Notes under the pieces: generated by a model | What the model was told of the DNA's origin: nothing | The model's database searches: none | The model's input: only the letters and a program-made list of their open reading frames with translations | Shown here: in pieces, positions 26,090 to 35,732 of the stretch | How the letters are laid out: the number at the start of each line of letters is the position of its first letter | Numbering within the stretch: the first letter of the stretch is position 1 | Position numbers and translations under genes: made by a program | From: JBCCGI01 sp039029355 | GTDB taxonomy: Bacteria > Planctomycetota > UBA1135 > GCA-002686595 | DNA length: 64,000 nucleotides | NCBI GenBank assembly: GCA_039029355.1 | Contig: JBCCGI010000022.1 | Coordinates: 1-64,000 of the forward strand | Direction of reading: 5' to 3'

Positions 26090-27838
26090 TTGCTCGTGCT
26101 CGTACCCGCGCTCGCTCTCGCCAGCTCCGCGTCGCTCTCGCTCGCAGCGCCCCAGCAGGGGATCCATCCCGCGCGGCATAGGCCGGGGCCGATCTCCACG
26201 GACGGTCCAGCGCCTCCCGCCGACGGCGGGCTCATCGGGCAGTTTCCCGGCTGGCCGATCAAGCTGACCAACGACACCCCCTACCGCCCGCGCCGCGGCG
26301 TGGTCTTCGTCGACCTCGACTCCGACGGCCCGCTCGAGATCGTGTTCTCGAACAGCGACGGCCTGCTCCACGCCTGGAACCACGACACCACGCCCGAGGC
26401 CGGCTTCCCGGTCGACCTCGGCGGCTTCACGCCCTCGGCGCCGAGCGTCGGCGACGTGGACTCCGACGGGATGCCCGAGATCGTCCAGTTCGTCGAGACC
26501 ACGAGCGGCGGCGGCGAGGTCTGGATCCTGGAGCAGGACGGCACCTCCGCCCCGGGCTTCCCGCTGGCCTTCCCCGGCGTGGTGGACACCGGCGCGCCGA
26601 CGCTGTCGGACCTCGACGACGACGGCGTGCTCGAGCTCCTCGTGCCCGAGCGCACCGCGACCGGCGGCCAGCTGCACGTGATCGAGCCGGAGGGCAGCGC
26701 GTGGTCCGGCGCCTGGCCGGTGCCGCTCGACGCCGCGCCGACCGGGTCGCCCTCGGTGGGCGACCTCGACGCCGACGGCACGCCGGAGATCCTCTTCCAG
26801 TCCGAGCTGAGCCTGTACGTCTGGGACACCGCCGGCGCGGTGCTCCCGGGCTGGCCGCAGGACCTCGGCAACTTCCTCCGCGGCTCGCCGTCGATGGCGG
26901 ACATCGACCACGACGGCGACCTCGAGATCGCCGTCAGCAGCGACGCCGGCGCCTGGCTGCTGCACCACGACGGCACGGTGCTGCCGAACTGGCCGCGGCC
27001 CTACGGCGCGCAGTCCCAGTGCCCGCCGGTGTTGATCGACCTCGAGGGCGACGGGTCGTACGAGATCCTCGCGGGCCGCTCGGGCTGGTCGCCGCTCTTT
27101 TGGTGCTGGATCCCCGCGGGCTGGGAGAAGTTCGCCTACTCCGACATCCAGGGCGGCGGCGTGCAGCTCATCACCAGCGCCGACATCGACGGCGACGGGT
27201 TCCCCGAGATCTTCACCGACCACAGCGTCAAGGCCGCCGGCCAGGGCTACATCGCCGGCGTGGACCGCTTCGGCAACACCCTGCCCGGCTTCCCGCTGCG
27301 TCCGTCGGGGTGGACCTATGAGAACGGCGCGCACCTGGCCGACGTGGACGGCGACGGCGACGTCGACCTCGGCACGGTGACCTTCGACGACAACGAGATC
27401 CTGGTCTACCTCTACGACCTGCCCGGCCCGTGGACGCCCGGCTCGACGCCGTGGCCGACGTACCAGGTGAGCCAAGAGCGCGGCGGGCTAGAGGGCTCGA
27501 CCGAAGCGCTGCACCTGCAGGGCACGACCTCGCTCGGCAGCACGCTGCAGGTGACGGTGGCGGGCGACGCCGGCGACGACGCCCTCGTCGCGGTCGCCTT
27601 CGGGACGGGCCTCACGCTCCTGCCGGGCTACGGCTGGCTGGGGCTCGCGCCGAGCCCGGCGCCGATCGTGCTCTTCACGGGCGAGATCGGCGCGGCGGGG
27701 CAGGCCTCGTTCTCCCTCCCGGTCCCGCCGGAGCCGGCCGCCGCGGGCGCGTCGTTCTTCCTGCAGGGGCTGACCTCGCCCGACCTCGCGCTCGGCGGCA
27801 GCCTGAGCAACGTGATCGGCAAGACGATCCTCCCCTAG
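26090..27838 (+). CDS. Secreted VCBS/FG-GAP repeat protein
   Basis: 582 residues from TTG 26090, which follows AAGGAGG (26079-26085) and opens a signal peptide ending 'SLSLAAPQQ'; GTG 26096 is an alternative and an upstream frame from 26033 is less likely. Repeats contain 'VGDVDSDGMPEIVQF', 'DLDDDGVLELLV', 'ADIDGDGFPEIFTD' and 'ADVDGDGDVDLGT', calcium-loop propeller blades. The last ~110 residues ('STLQVTVAG' to 'NVIGKTILP') form the C-terminal domain shared with other secreted proteins in the window. Probably exported and surface-bound; ligand unknown. Confidence 0.88.
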   Translation: MLVLVPALALASSASLSLAAPQQGIHPARHRPGPISTDGPAPPADGGLIGQFPGWPIKLTNDTPYRPRRGVVFVDLDSDGPLEIVFSNSDGLLHAWNHDTTPEAGFPVDLGGFTPSAPSVGDVDSDGMPEIVQFVETTSGGGEVWILEQDGTSAPGFPLAFPGVVDTGAPTLSDLDDDGVLELLVPERTATGGQLHVIEPEGSAWSGAWPVPLDAAPTGSPSVGDLDADGTPEILFQSELSLYVWDTAGAVLPGWPQDLGNFLRGSPSMADIDHDGDLEIAVSSDAGAWLLHHDGTVLPNWPRPYGAQSQCPPVLIDLEGDGSYEILAGRSGWSPLFWCWIPAGWEKFAYSDIQGGGVQLITSADIDGDGFPEIFTDHSVKAAGQGYIAGVDRFGNTLPGFPLRPSGWTYENGAHLADVDGDGDVDLGTVTFDDNEILVYLYDLPGPWTPGSTPWPTYQVSQERGGLEGSTEALHLQGTTSLGSTLQVTVAGDAGDDALVAVAFGTGLTLLPGYGWLGLAPSPAPIVLFTGEIGAAGQASFSLPVPPEPAAAGASFFLQGLTSPDLALGGSLSNVIGKTILP

Positions 27839-27856
27839 CGGATCGGACGGCTTCGG

Positions 27857-27882
27857 CGAGCCCGGGTTGCTACTCGGGCTCG
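27857..27882 (+). terminator. Hairpin between convergent genes
   Basis: CGAGCCCG (27857-27864) pairs with CGGGCTCG (27875-27882) over a 10-nt loop, directly after the propeller gene and reaching into the end of the convergent gene. It probably ends transcription from the plus strand. No T-tract is seen. Confidence 0.45.
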
Positions 27883-28556
27883 TCGGGCTCCTCGTCCTCG
27901 AGGAAGAACTCGACCACGATCCCGTCCTGGATGCGGAAGTACCACGCGAGGCCGCCCTGGCCCTCGGGGTGGCGGCGGTACACGAACAGCAGGCCGCCCT
28001 TCGGGCGGTAGATCGAGCTGGGCGGACCGTAGGCCGCGATGAGGTCGCGCGGCGTCTGGAAGTACTGCGAGCGGTCCGCCTCGTCCGGGTCGCCGTTCCA
28101 ACGCTCGCCCAGGAGCTCTAGCGCCGCCCAGTCCGGGCCGACGCGCTCGGACGACATGCGGTGCAGGTCGTCGCCGCCGAAGGCCGAGGCCGTGCGGAGC
28201 AGCTCCTGGGTGCGGGTCGATTCGGCGGCGAGCTGGGCGAGCGTCGCGCGCAGCTCGTCGAGGCTGCGCACGAGCTCGTCGAGGTCCGGCGCAGGCGCGG
28301 GCGCGCCGACCGGCTCGCGCTCACCCGCCAACGACGGCGTGGGCGCGTTCAGGCGTTCGCCGAGCAGCGCCTCGAGGCGCGCGAGCACCTCGGCCGTCTG
28401 GCGCTGCGACGCGGCCAGGTCGCGCACCTCGTCGCTGAGCGCCGGGACACCGGATGGATCGCTCGGCGCGCCGGCCGCGCGCGGCCACAGGTTCAGGAGT
28501 GCCACGCCCCCCAGGGCGAGGGCGAGGAGGCCGCCGAGCAGGAGTTGGGGTTTCAT
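27870..28556 (-). CDS. Membrane-anchored coiled-coil protein of unknown function
   Basis: 228 residues. A signal anchor ('LLLGGLLALALGGVALLNLW') is followed by a heptad-rich coiled coil at about residues 40-130 and a C-terminal globular domain with 'PRDLIAAYGPPSSIYRPKGG' and 'WYFRIQDGIVVEFFLEDE'. That segment resembles small SmpA/OmlA-type or outer-membrane-assembly lipoprotein folds in its Gly-Pro turn, but I do not claim the family. It is divergent from the DUF3500 gene (99 nt apart). Confidence 0.75.
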   Translation of the reverse strand: MKPQLLLGGLLALALGGVALLNLWPRAAGAPSDPSGVPALSDEVRDLAASQRQTAEVLARLEALLGERLNAPTPSLAGEREPVGAPAPAPDLDELVRSLDELRATLAQLAAESTRTQELLRTASAFGGDDLHRMSSERVGPDWAALELLGERWNGDPDEADRSQYFQTPRDLIAAYGPPSSIYRPKGGLLFVYRRHPEGQGGLAWYFRIQDGIVVEFFLEDEEPDEPE

Positions 28557-28655
28557 CGCAGGGATGAGACGCACGCGCGGGTTCCCCGTGCCCCGGAATC
28601 CGCGGGAATCCCGGCTCCGGGTTCGGCCCGTCGCTACGCTGGCTCCAGGGTCGCC

Positions 28656-30053
28656 ATGAATCGACGCAAGCTGCTGAAGGTCGCCGGCGCCTCCGCCGGA
28701 GCGCTGGGTCTCGCCGGGGTCGGCGGGCGCTACCTGCTGCTCCCGCCGTCGCCGAGCCGCACGCTCGCGGGCGTCGACGAGCTCGCCGCGCGGCTCTACG
28801 CGAGCCTCGACGACGAGACCCGCGCCGCCGCCTGCGTCCCCTACGACCACCCGCTGCGCCAGTACCACAACCGCGGCCTCTGGGCCGGCGGCCTGCGCGT
28901 CTGGCGCAACCTCAGCTGGGAGCAGCGCGCGCTCGTGGTCGACCTCTTCCACGCCGGGCTCTCGGCGGCCGGGCGCGAGCGCGTGCCGGCGCAGTACTTC
29001 GTGCGCTGGCCGGGCGTGCACCTTTTGAGCGTGCTCTTCTGCGGCGAGCCGGCCCGCCCGCCCTACGCCGTGCACCTGACCGGCCCGCACCTCAACCTGC
29101 GCCTCGGCGGCGCCAGCCGCGAGGGCGCTGCCTTCGGCGGCCCGCAGGTCTACGGCGACCAGCGCGGCAACGGCCGCCCGGGGCTGCCCGGCAACGTCTA
29201 CCGCTATCAGCTCGAGCTCGGCACGCGGCTCTTCGAGGCGCTCAGCCCCGGCGAGCACGAGCGCGCGACGTACCCCGAGGAGCCGCCGCAGACCCAGATC
29301 GAGCTGCGCGGAACGCGCGCCGAGCCGCCGGGGCTCGCGCTCGCGGACGCGTCCGAGGGCGCGCGTCAGGCGGCCGCGCGCGTGGTCGACGGGATCCTCG
29401 AGAACTACCCGCGCGAGGACGCCGACTACGCGCGCGACTGCCTGGACGCCGCCGGCGGCGTCGCGTCGCTGTCGGTCAGCCGCTATCTGCGCGGCGAGGA
29501 CGGCGACGCCGGCCCGAACCAGATCTTCCGGCTCGAAGGCCCGAACGCGGTGTTCCACTTCCGCGGGCACCCGCACCTGCACGCCTTCCTCAACGTCGGG
29601 CGCGACGGCGACGCACCGCTCAGCGTCGGCGAGCTCCTGGGGGAGAACCCCGAGCCGCTCGAGGGCGCGGCCGTGAAGGCGCTCTTCGAGGAGGTGCTGC
29701 GCGCCGAGACCGGCGCCCAGCTCGCCTACTACGAGGCGACCAGCGTCGTCAGCCGCCTGCGCGCCGGCGCCATCCGCAGCGGCGACGTCTACTGCCTGGA
29801 GAGCTGGAACGACGATGTCGTGACGCTCGAGCTCGACGTCGACGCGCTGCGCCCGGCGATGGCCGCTGCACTCGAGCGCAGCGGCGTCACGGCGGGCGCG
29901 TCGGGCCGCGTGACGGTCGCGACCTCGGCCTACGTGGCGGACGAGCTGGCCGCGGAGAAGCTGGGGCGCGTGCGCGCGCGGGAGGCCGGGCGCCCGCTGC
30001 GCGAAGCCGCGGTCGACCACCTGCGACGCCACGGCTTCGAGCGGCGCGGCTAG
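28656..30053 (+). CDS. DUF3500 family secreted protein
   Basis: 465 residues. The N-terminus 'MNRRKLLKVAGASAGALGL' is a Tat-like signal with the twin arginine. The body matches DUF3500 in layout: 'YDHPLRQYHN', 'WEQRALVVDLFHAGLS', 'GPHLNLRL' and 'FHFRGHPHLHAFLNVG'. The His-rich 'HFRGHPHLHAF' could bind a metal. Tat export would suit a cofactor-bound periplasmic protein. Function of the family is not established. Confidence 0.85.
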   Translation: MNRRKLLKVAGASAGALGLAGVGGRYLLLPPSPSRTLAGVDELAARLYASLDDETRAAACVPYDHPLRQYHNRGLWAGGLRVWRNLSWEQRALVVDLFHAGLSAAGRERVPAQYFVRWPGVHLLSVLFCGEPARPPYAVHLTGPHLNLRLGGASREGAAFGGPQVYGDQRGNGRPGLPGNVYRYQLELGTRLFEALSPGEHERATYPEEPPQTQIELRGTRAEPPGLALADASEGARQAAARVVDGILENYPREDADYARDCLDAAGGVASLSVSRYLRGEDGDAGPNQIFRLEGPNAVFHFRGHPHLHAFLNVGRDGDAPLSVGELLGENPEPLEGAAVKALFEEVLRAETGAQLAYYEATSVVSRLRAGAIRSGDVYCLESWNDDVVTLELDVDALRPAMAAALERSGVTAGASGRVTVATSAYVADELAAEKLGRVRAREAGRPLREAAVDHLRRHGFERRG

Positions 30054-30415
30054 CGCCTTCCTTTCGCCGCCCGGCAGTCCGTACCTGCGGTGGGTCCGTA
30101 TCTCCGCCCGGAGGGCGCACCGGGCCCGCGTCATGGGCACGCGCCATGGGTGCGCAGGTGCGGCGCGCCGCGGCGAAGGCTCGACGAGGCTCCTTCGCGC
30201 TAGAGCGCGGCGGCCTCCGGGCCGAAGCGCAGCGGCCCGCCGCACCGACCCGGCTCCCCCCCCATTTGGAGGAGCTTTGGCCGGGACGGCGCGCCGGTGC
30301 CGTCTTTGTTCAAAGGGTCGGAATCGTCTGTCGGACCGATCGCCGTCCCAGCCGTTCTGTTCTTCGCCTACGGCACCGGCGCGGATTCGCCCGCGCCACA
30401 AAATCCGGCCGCGGC
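30054..30415. other. 362-bp convergent intergenic region
   Basis: No gene is supported. GCGCACC (30115-30121) and CATGG (30132-30136) pair with CCATG and GGTGCGC (30144-30155), giving a bulged hairpin that could end transcription from one or both sides. The part from about 30295 to 30360 is less G+C-rich than its surroundings but encodes nothing recognisable. Confidence 0.4.
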
Positions 30416-32098
30416 CTACGGCGTGAAGGTCAGCGAGGTAGTGCTGCTCACCTGCGTCAACGCCAGGGTCACCGGGTCGATGACGCCGTAGGCGTGGTCG
30501 GCCGTCGTTCCGGCGAGGGCCGGGAAGAGGCCCGCCGGCAGCTCCCAACGCGCGACGGCGGTCCCCGCGGAGGAGAGGTTGGCGAAGGTGTCGATCAGCG
30601 GCGCTTGGTTCGGCTTGTTCAGCGTGATGTCGAAGTAGAAGTCGGGGTTCAACGGCACGAGCACCGCTCCGAAGAGGAAGCCGGGCGCGGTCCCGCTGGC
30701 CGAGCCCAGCACCCAGTAGAGGTCGCCGCCGAAGTCGGCCCCGGCGCACAGGAAGAGGCCCTGCGTCCCACCCGCCGCGACCGAGAGCGACGACGGGCTC
30801 GCGACGAAGTCCGGCGTGCCCGGCGCCTTGATCGCGAAGAAGCACTCGACGTCGTCGCTCGTGGTGCTCGAGCCGAAGATGTCGACGTCGGCGGTGAAGT
30901 AGATCTCGCGGTCGGGTCCGAGCGTCAGCGTCGAGATGCCGGTGAAGCTGCTGATGGTCGCACCGGGATCCGGCACGCCGTCGCCGGTGACGTCGACGTT
31001 GTCGCCCTCGAGCTGGACCAGCGTGCTCTCGAAGTACAGCGCCTCTAGTGAGTCCCCGCCGTCCTCGACGTCCCAGATGAAGGCGACCTCGCCGTTCTCG
31101 TTGAGGAACGCTCCCTCGAGCGCGCCGGTCAGCATTCGGCCGTCCACCACGTCGCCTTCACGGTGCACGATCGCGCCGTTGCGCAGGAGGAACTCGTCGG
31201 TTGCGGCGTCGCCGTCGCTGTCGCCGGTGATCAGATAGTCGCCCGCTTCGTTGATGCCGAGGGAGTCGAAGTTGTCCCAGTTCTCGCCGGCCAGCCCGCC
31301 GGCCGCGGCGGGCAGCGGCACGCCCTCCTGCACGTTGCCGCCGCCGATCTGGAGCAGCGCTCCGTCGACGGCGATGACGAAGTCGCTGGAGGTGTCGGCG
31401 TCGGTGTCGAGCCCGGTGATGTGGTGGGTTCCCAGGGCGGAGAAGCGGAAGTCGAAGTCGACGCCGCTCGGCGCCACCGGACCCGGCGCGCCGGCCAGGA
31501 CGTCGCCGGTCTTGTAGAGCACCGTCGCGCCCAAGCCGAAGAACAGCCCGCGCCCCTCGTCGGCGCCGGTGGCGCCGTCGTCGATGCCGCCGACCCAGTA
31601 GGGTTGGCCGTCGGCGGTCACGCCCGGCCGGCTGCCGAAGCGCCACACCTTGCCCGGCAGGCTCGCGATCGGGTCGCCCTCGATCGCGACGACCGCGTCG
31701 CCGAGCCAGACACCGTCGAGGCCGGTCAGCGTGCTCGCGGTGTCGTCGGCGCTCGGGCTGTAGCACGCCGTCCCGTCGTCGGCGACGCCGAAGAAGCTCT
31801 CGAACGAGGTCTGCTGCAGCGTCCCGACCAGCTTCTCGGTCTGGAGCGGCGCCCCGGGGCCGTCGCCCGCGTTGCCCCAGACGTGGCTCAGGGTTGTGAC
31901 GCCGTCGCTGGAGTTCACGGTGCAGGCGTAGCCGCCGAGCTGGTTGACCGCCGTGTTGTTGATGAACTCGACCAGTTGCCCGACGGGGCCGCCGGGCAGC
32001 ACGGCGCCCTCGGTCAGGAGGCAGCGTGCGTCCTGGGCGGAGGACGCGGCGGCAAGGGCGGGCAAGCAGAAGAACACGAGCTTGGAGGGAGTCTTCAT
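30416..32098 (-). CDS. Secreted beta-rich repeat protein with shared C-terminal domain
   Basis: 560 residues with a signal peptide ending 'LAAASSAQ'. The body starts 'ARCLLTEGAVLPGGPVGQL' and repeats short blocks such as 'DSLGINEAGDYLITGDSDGDA' and 'GAFLNENGEVAFIWDV', typical of planctomycete secreted propeller-like proteins (similar in style to 44709 and 54014). The C-terminal ~120 residues ('LSVAAGGTQGLFLCAG' to 'STTSLTFTP') form the shared beta-sandwich tail. It lies 35 nt after the CRTAC1-like gene and is probably co-transcribed with it. Confidence 0.8.
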   Translation of the reverse strand: MKTPSKLVFFCLPALAAASSAQDARCLLTEGAVLPGGPVGQLVEFINNTAVNQLGGYACTVNSSDGVTTLSHVWGNAGDGPGAPLQTEKLVGTLQQTSFESFFGVADDGTACYSPSADDTASTLTGLDGVWLGDAVVAIEGDPIASLPGKVWRFGSRPGVTADGQPYWVGGIDDGATGADEGRGLFFGLGATVLYKTGDVLAGAPGPVAPSGVDFDFRFSALGTHHITGLDTDADTSSDFVIAVDGALLQIGGGNVQEGVPLPAAAGGLAGENWDNFDSLGINEAGDYLITGDSDGDAATDEFLLRNGAIVHREGDVVDGRMLTGALEGAFLNENGEVAFIWDVEDGGDSLEALYFESTLVQLEGDNVDVTGDGVPDPGATISSFTGISTLTLGPDREIYFTADVDIFGSSTTSDDVECFFAIKAPGTPDFVASPSSLSVAAGGTQGLFLCAGADFGGDLYWVLGSASGTAPGFLFGAVLVPLNPDFYFDITLNKPNQAPLIDTFANLSSAGTAVARWELPAGLFPALAGTTADHAYGVIDPVTLALTQVSSTTSLTFTP

Positions 32099-32133
32099 GC
32101 CGCCCAGTCTATGCCGGTTCGCCGGCGCTGGCG

Positions 32134-34110
32134 CTACGGCCCCGCGAGCGGCTGGACCTCCTGGTCGAGGCACCCGTCGACGAGCAGGCTGACGACCAGC
32201 TCCGCCCCCTCCACCGGCAGCGTCGCGCCGAAGGGCGCGGTCAGCTCCACGGTCGAGGCGCCGGTGGGCAGGACGAGCTCCAGCTCGCCCAGCGGTACCG
32301 CCGCCGCACCGCCGGCGGGGAGCAGCGCGAGCGTCAGCGAGCCCGCCACCGCCTTCTTGCCGTAGTTCTCACAGGTCGCGTAGGCGGTCAGCGTCCCCGC
32401 GTCGACGAGCGGCGCGGACACCGACGCCACCGTCGCGACGGGCTCGGTCAGCGCGAGCCTCTGGCCCGACGCCACGTCGAGGAGCTCCTGCACCAAGCCC
32501 GACGGCCAGCGGACGACCACGCGGTCGACGCGCTCGGCGTCGCCGAGCCCGAAGTGCGCCTCGCGGCTGCTGCTCGAGAGGTACACGGTGTCGCCCAGCA
32601 CCTGGCGCTTCAGCACCAGCTCGCCGAGGTGCGCCTCGAGCCGCGCGCCGATCCCATCGGCGTTGGAAAGCCGGTGCCGGCCCCGCAGCCGCAGCGCCAG
32701 CCAGTGCTTGCCCTCGACTCCGAGCGCCGCGCTGCGCCAGAGCCGGTTGGCGTCCTCCGGCAGCCCCTGGGGGATCTGGCGGTTGTTCGTCGTGTACACG
32801 TCGAGCAGGCCGTCGCCGTCCACGTCGCAGGCGCCCGCGCCGCGCCCCGGCCCGGCGTCGCCGGCGCCCGACAGCCAGTCGGGCAGGCGCAGGAAGTACT
32901 CGCCCTCGATGTTCTTCCACACCGCGTTTGGCTGGCGGATGTCGTTGGCCAGCAGCGGGTGGGTCGGGATCAGCCCGTTGACGACGAAGAGGTCGTCGAA
33001 GGTGTCGTTGTCGAGGTCGCGCCACACCGTGGCCCAGGACGTCACGAACTTCTCGCTCTCCGGGTTCCAGCCCTCGACCGGCCCGAGCGCATAGACCTCG
33101 TCGACGAAGACGCCGCCCTCGTTGCGCAGCAACAGGTTGTCGCCCAGGTTCGAGAGGTAGAAGTCCCAGTCTCCGTCGTGGTCGAAGTCGGACGCGCTGA
33201 TGCCCATGTCGTAGTGCGGACGCTGGTCGAAGCCGGTCGCCGCCGAGACGTCCTCGAAGGCCAGCTCGCCCGAGGTCGTTGCGTTGCGATAGAGCGCGTT
33301 CGGCAGCACCCAGGCGCCGAAGTCGTTCCCCAGCTGCAGGTCGGGCCGGCCGTCGTCGTCGTAGTCCAGCGTCGCGACCGACAGCGTCAGCCCGGCGGTC
33401 GGCTGGCCCTCGGGCGAGACGAACTCGGGGTGCGCTGGGTCCGAAGGCCCGAAGACGCCCTCGTTGCTGACGCCGAGCTCGGCCGCGCGCTCGATGAACT
33501 TGGAGCCGCCGGACTTGCCGGGGTTGACGAACAGGTGGTTCGGCTCGCCGACCTGGTACGGGAAGCTCGGTTCGCGCACGTAGTTGCCGACGTAGAGCTC
33601 GAGGTCGCCGTCGAGGTCGAAGTCCGCCCACGAGGCGGCCGTGCTGAAGGCTTCGCCGCCGGTGACCGCCTCCTTCTTCGCGACGTCCTTGAAGAGCCCG
33701 CCCCCCATGTTGCGCAGCAGCATGTTGTAGCTCGTCGTCGTGACGTAGACGTCGCAGCGGCCGTCCTGGTCGAAGTCGGCCGGCGACGCACCGAGCGGAT
33801 CGCGCGCGCCGACGGTCGCGAGGCCGGCGCCGGCGCTCACGTCTTCGAACGCTCCGCCGTCGTTGCGAAACAAACGATTGTCTCCCTCGGCGTGCGTGAC
33901 GAAGAGGTCGTCGTCTCCGTCGCCGTCGAAATCGAACCACGCCGTGCCGCCGCCCATCTGCACCGACAGGCCGCCGCCTCCGTCGAAGAACAGCACGCCG
34001 GCGTCCTCGGATGCGTCCTCGAAGATCGGCACGGAAAAGCCGCTTTGCGCGCGGATTGCGGGCGATGCGGCGAACGGAACAAGGACGAAGAGAGCGCTAA
34101 GCGGTCCCAT
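32134..34110 (-). CDS. Secreted CRTAC1-like VCBS / ASPIC-UnbV protein
   Basis: 658 residues with a signal peptide ending 'SPAIRAQ'. Blades carry 'WFDFDGDGDDDLFVTH', 'DFDQDGRCDVYVTT', 'DFDLDGDLELYVGN' and 'DFDHDGDWDFYLSN' calcium loops. The ASPIC/UnbV domain follows at about residues 470-560, with 'LALRLRGRHRLSNADGIGA' and 'VDRVVVRWPSGLVQEL'. A further C-terminal beta domain ends the protein. This architecture is typical of large planctomycete and bacteroidete secreted proteins; the molecular role is unknown. It is followed by the 30416-32098 gene on the same strand. Confidence 0.92.
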   Translation of the reverse strand: MGPLSALFVLVPFAASPAIRAQSGFSVPIFEDASEDAGVLFFDGGGGLSVQMGGGTAWFDFDGDGDDDLFVTHAEGDNRLFRNDGGAFEDVSAGAGLATVGARDPLGASPADFDQDGRCDVYVTTTSYNMLLRNMGGGLFKDVAKKEAVTGGEAFSTAASWADFDLDGDLELYVGNYVREPSFPYQVGEPNHLFVNPGKSGGSKFIERAAELGVSNEGVFGPSDPAHPEFVSPEGQPTAGLTLSVATLDYDDDGRPDLQLGNDFGAWVLPNALYRNATTSGELAFEDVSAATGFDQRPHYDMGISASDFDHDGDWDFYLSNLGDNLLLRNEGGVFVDEVYALGPVEGWNPESEKFVTSWATVWRDLDNDTFDDLFVVNGLIPTHPLLANDIRQPNAVWKNIEGEYFLRLPDWLSGAGDAGPGRGAGACDVDGDGLLDVYTTNNRQIPQGLPEDANRLWRSAALGVEGKHWLALRLRGRHRLSNADGIGARLEAHLGELVLKRQVLGDTVYLSSSSREAHFGLGDAERVDRVVVRWPSGLVQELLDVASGQRLALTEPVATVASVSAPLVDAGTLTAYATCENYGKKAVAGSLTLALLPAGGAAAVPLGELELVLPTGASTVELTAPFGATLPVEGAELVVSLLVDGCLDQEVQPLAGP

Positions 34111-34353
34111 GGACCCACCTCAAAAGAGCTGCGCCGAGCGAAGCTGTGTGAGGGACCCTTCACGTCCCATCCACGCTCCGCACGAGCTTGACAATGGACG
34201 GTCCGGGGGGTGCTTTCGTTTGCTTTTAGTTGCCTAGTCGAAGCGACTCAAGCCGCTACACCCCAAGGTCGTGCTTGCGGGTCGCCGCCGCGGCGCGCAT
34301 GCTCCGCGGCCCCCACTTCTCTTTTCCAACGTTCCGCAGCCCAGGAGGGCTCC

Positions 34354-34941
34354 ATGCTCCGCTCGCGAATCCTAGCTCCCGTTCTTCTCCTCGCCGCCGG
34401 CACGCTCGGCTTCGCGGCGATGCTCCCCGCGACCCAGGAGCCGATCCCGCCGACCGCGCACCACCAGCGCCTGATGGACGGCGTCGGCATGTGGGAAGGC
34501 ACGATCGCGATGATGGTCCCCGGCTTCGACTCGACGCCGCAGAAGGCGACCGAGAAGGTCGAGGCCTTCGGCAGCTACTGGACCAACACGCACTTCCAGT
34601 GCGAGTTCATGGGCCAGCCCTACCACGGCCGCGGCTCGTTCGGCTTCGACCCCAAGAGCGGCAAGCACCTCGGCACGTGGATCGACACGATGAGCCCCCA
34701 CCTGTCCGTCATGGAGGGTGAGTTCGACGAGGGCACCAAGACCCTCACCATGCACTGGGACGCGCCGGACATGACCGGCGAGATCCGCCCGCACCGCTCG
34801 GTCACCGTGTACAAGGGCGACAGCCCCGACACGATGAGCTACACGATGAGCTTCTTCGTCGGCGAGGGCGAAGGCATGAAGACGATGGAGATCAAGATGG
34901 CCAAGAAGTCCGGCGCCGTGGAGGCCGGCTCCGGCCGCTGA
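34354..34941 (+). CDS. DUF1579 family secreted protein
   Basis: 195 residues with a hydrophobic signal ('APVLLLAAGTLGFAAML'). AGGAGG at 34343-34348 sits 5 nt before the ATG. The motifs 'HHQRLMDGVGMWEG', 'YWTNTHFQCEFMGQPYHGRG' and 'FGFDPKSGKHLGTWIDTMS' fit DUF1579, a lipocalin-like beta fold. Binding partner unknown. A hairpin terminator follows 17 nt after the stop. Confidence 0.88.
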   Translation: MLRSRILAPVLLLAAGTLGFAAMLPATQEPIPPTAHHQRLMDGVGMWEGTIAMMVPGFDSTPQKATEKVEAFGSYWTNTHFQCEFMGQPYHGRGSFGFDPKSGKHLGTWIDTMSPHLSVMEGEFDEGTKTLTMHWDAPDMTGEIRPHRSVTVYKGDSPDTMSYTMSFFVGEGEGMKTMEIKMAKKSGAVEAGSGR

Positions 34942-34958
34942 TCCCGGGCGACCAAAGA

Positions 34959-34998
34959 GGGGGCGGCTCCGCGGCTTCCCGGCCCAGGAGCCACCCCC
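34959..34998 (+). terminator. Hairpin after DUF1579 gene
   Basis: GGGGGCGGCTCC (34959-34970) pairs with GGAGCCACCCCC (34987-34998) with one mismatch and a 16-nt loop. It lies 17 nt after the DUF1579 stop and 108 nt before sigma gene 2. No T-tract follows. Confidence 0.5.
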
Positions 34999-35105
34999 GG
35001 GGTGAGGTGAATCCCGAAGCGATCGACCTCTCCCCCGACAATCGAGATCGTTAGCGTCGCGGGGAGCGCCTCGGTCGGTGCTTCCCGCCGCGACGCACCG
35101 CCTCC

Positions 35106-35732
35106 ATGGATCTTCTCGAAAACGCACCGACGCCGCCGGAGCCCGAGGACGCACACGGGGAGACGTCCGGCGCCCACTCGGCCGACGTCGAGTTGGTGCA
35201 TCGGGCTCAAGACAACGACCGGGCGGCACGCCTCCAGCTACGGGACCGGCTGTCCTGCGTCCCACGGATCCTGAGCTCGCGCAACGCGCGCCTCGGCAAT
35301 CCGCTCAGCCGCGAGGAGCTGCCGGACCTGGTCCAGGACGTCCTGGTCGTCATCTGGCGCAAGCTGCCGGAGTTCGAGGGGCGCGCCGCGCTGGAGACGT
35401 GGATCTACCGCATCTGCACGCTGGAGCTGATGAACGCGGCCCGCAGCAAGCGACGCCGCGTGCGCGCCGGCGGCGACGGCGACGACCTCGAGTGGATCCC
35501 CGCCCGCGACGAGGGCCTGCCGGTGCTGCTCCGCTTCGAGGGGCTGTACCGCGGCCTCTCGCGGCTCGCCCCGCGTGACGAGCGCATCCTGCGGCGCAAG
35601 CACTACGACGAGAAGACCTTCGAGGAGATCGGAGCCGAGCTCGGGCTCACGCCCAGCGGCGTCAAACACCACTACTACCGCGCGCTCGCCACGCTGCGCG
35701 ACTATCTCGAAGAGGAGGAGGGAGGATCATGA
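35106..35732 (+). CDS. ECF-type RNA polymerase sigma factor (cassette 2)
   Basis: 208 residues. Region 2 carries 'LPDLVQDVLVVIWRKL' and 'AALETWIYRICTLELM'; region 4 carries 'FEEIGAELGLTPSGVKHHYY'. Paralogue of the sigma factor at 12530 with the same N-terminal acidic/Pro-rich extension and the 'LSSRNARLGNPL' segment (compare 'LRSQNARLPRPL'). The last bases overlap the next start as ATGA (35729-35732). No clear Shine-Dalgarno precedes the ATG. Target promoters are unknown; autoregulation would be usual for the class. Confidence 0.92.
   Translation: MDLLENAPTPPEPEDAHGETSGAHSADVELVHRAQDNDRAARLQLRDRLSCVPRILSSRNARLGNPLSREELPDLVQDVLVVIWRKLPEFEGRAALETWIYRICTLELMNAARSKRRRVRAGGDGDDLEWIPARDEGLPVLLRFEGLYRGLSRLAPRDERILRRKHYDEKTFEEIGAELGLTPSGVKHHYYRALATLRDYLEEEEGGS

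Noticed and set aside
34188..34193. TTGACA as a sigma-70 -35 box before the DUF1579 gene
   Set aside because: At 17 nt spacing the -10 would be TGCTTT, a poor match, so a promoter cannot be called.
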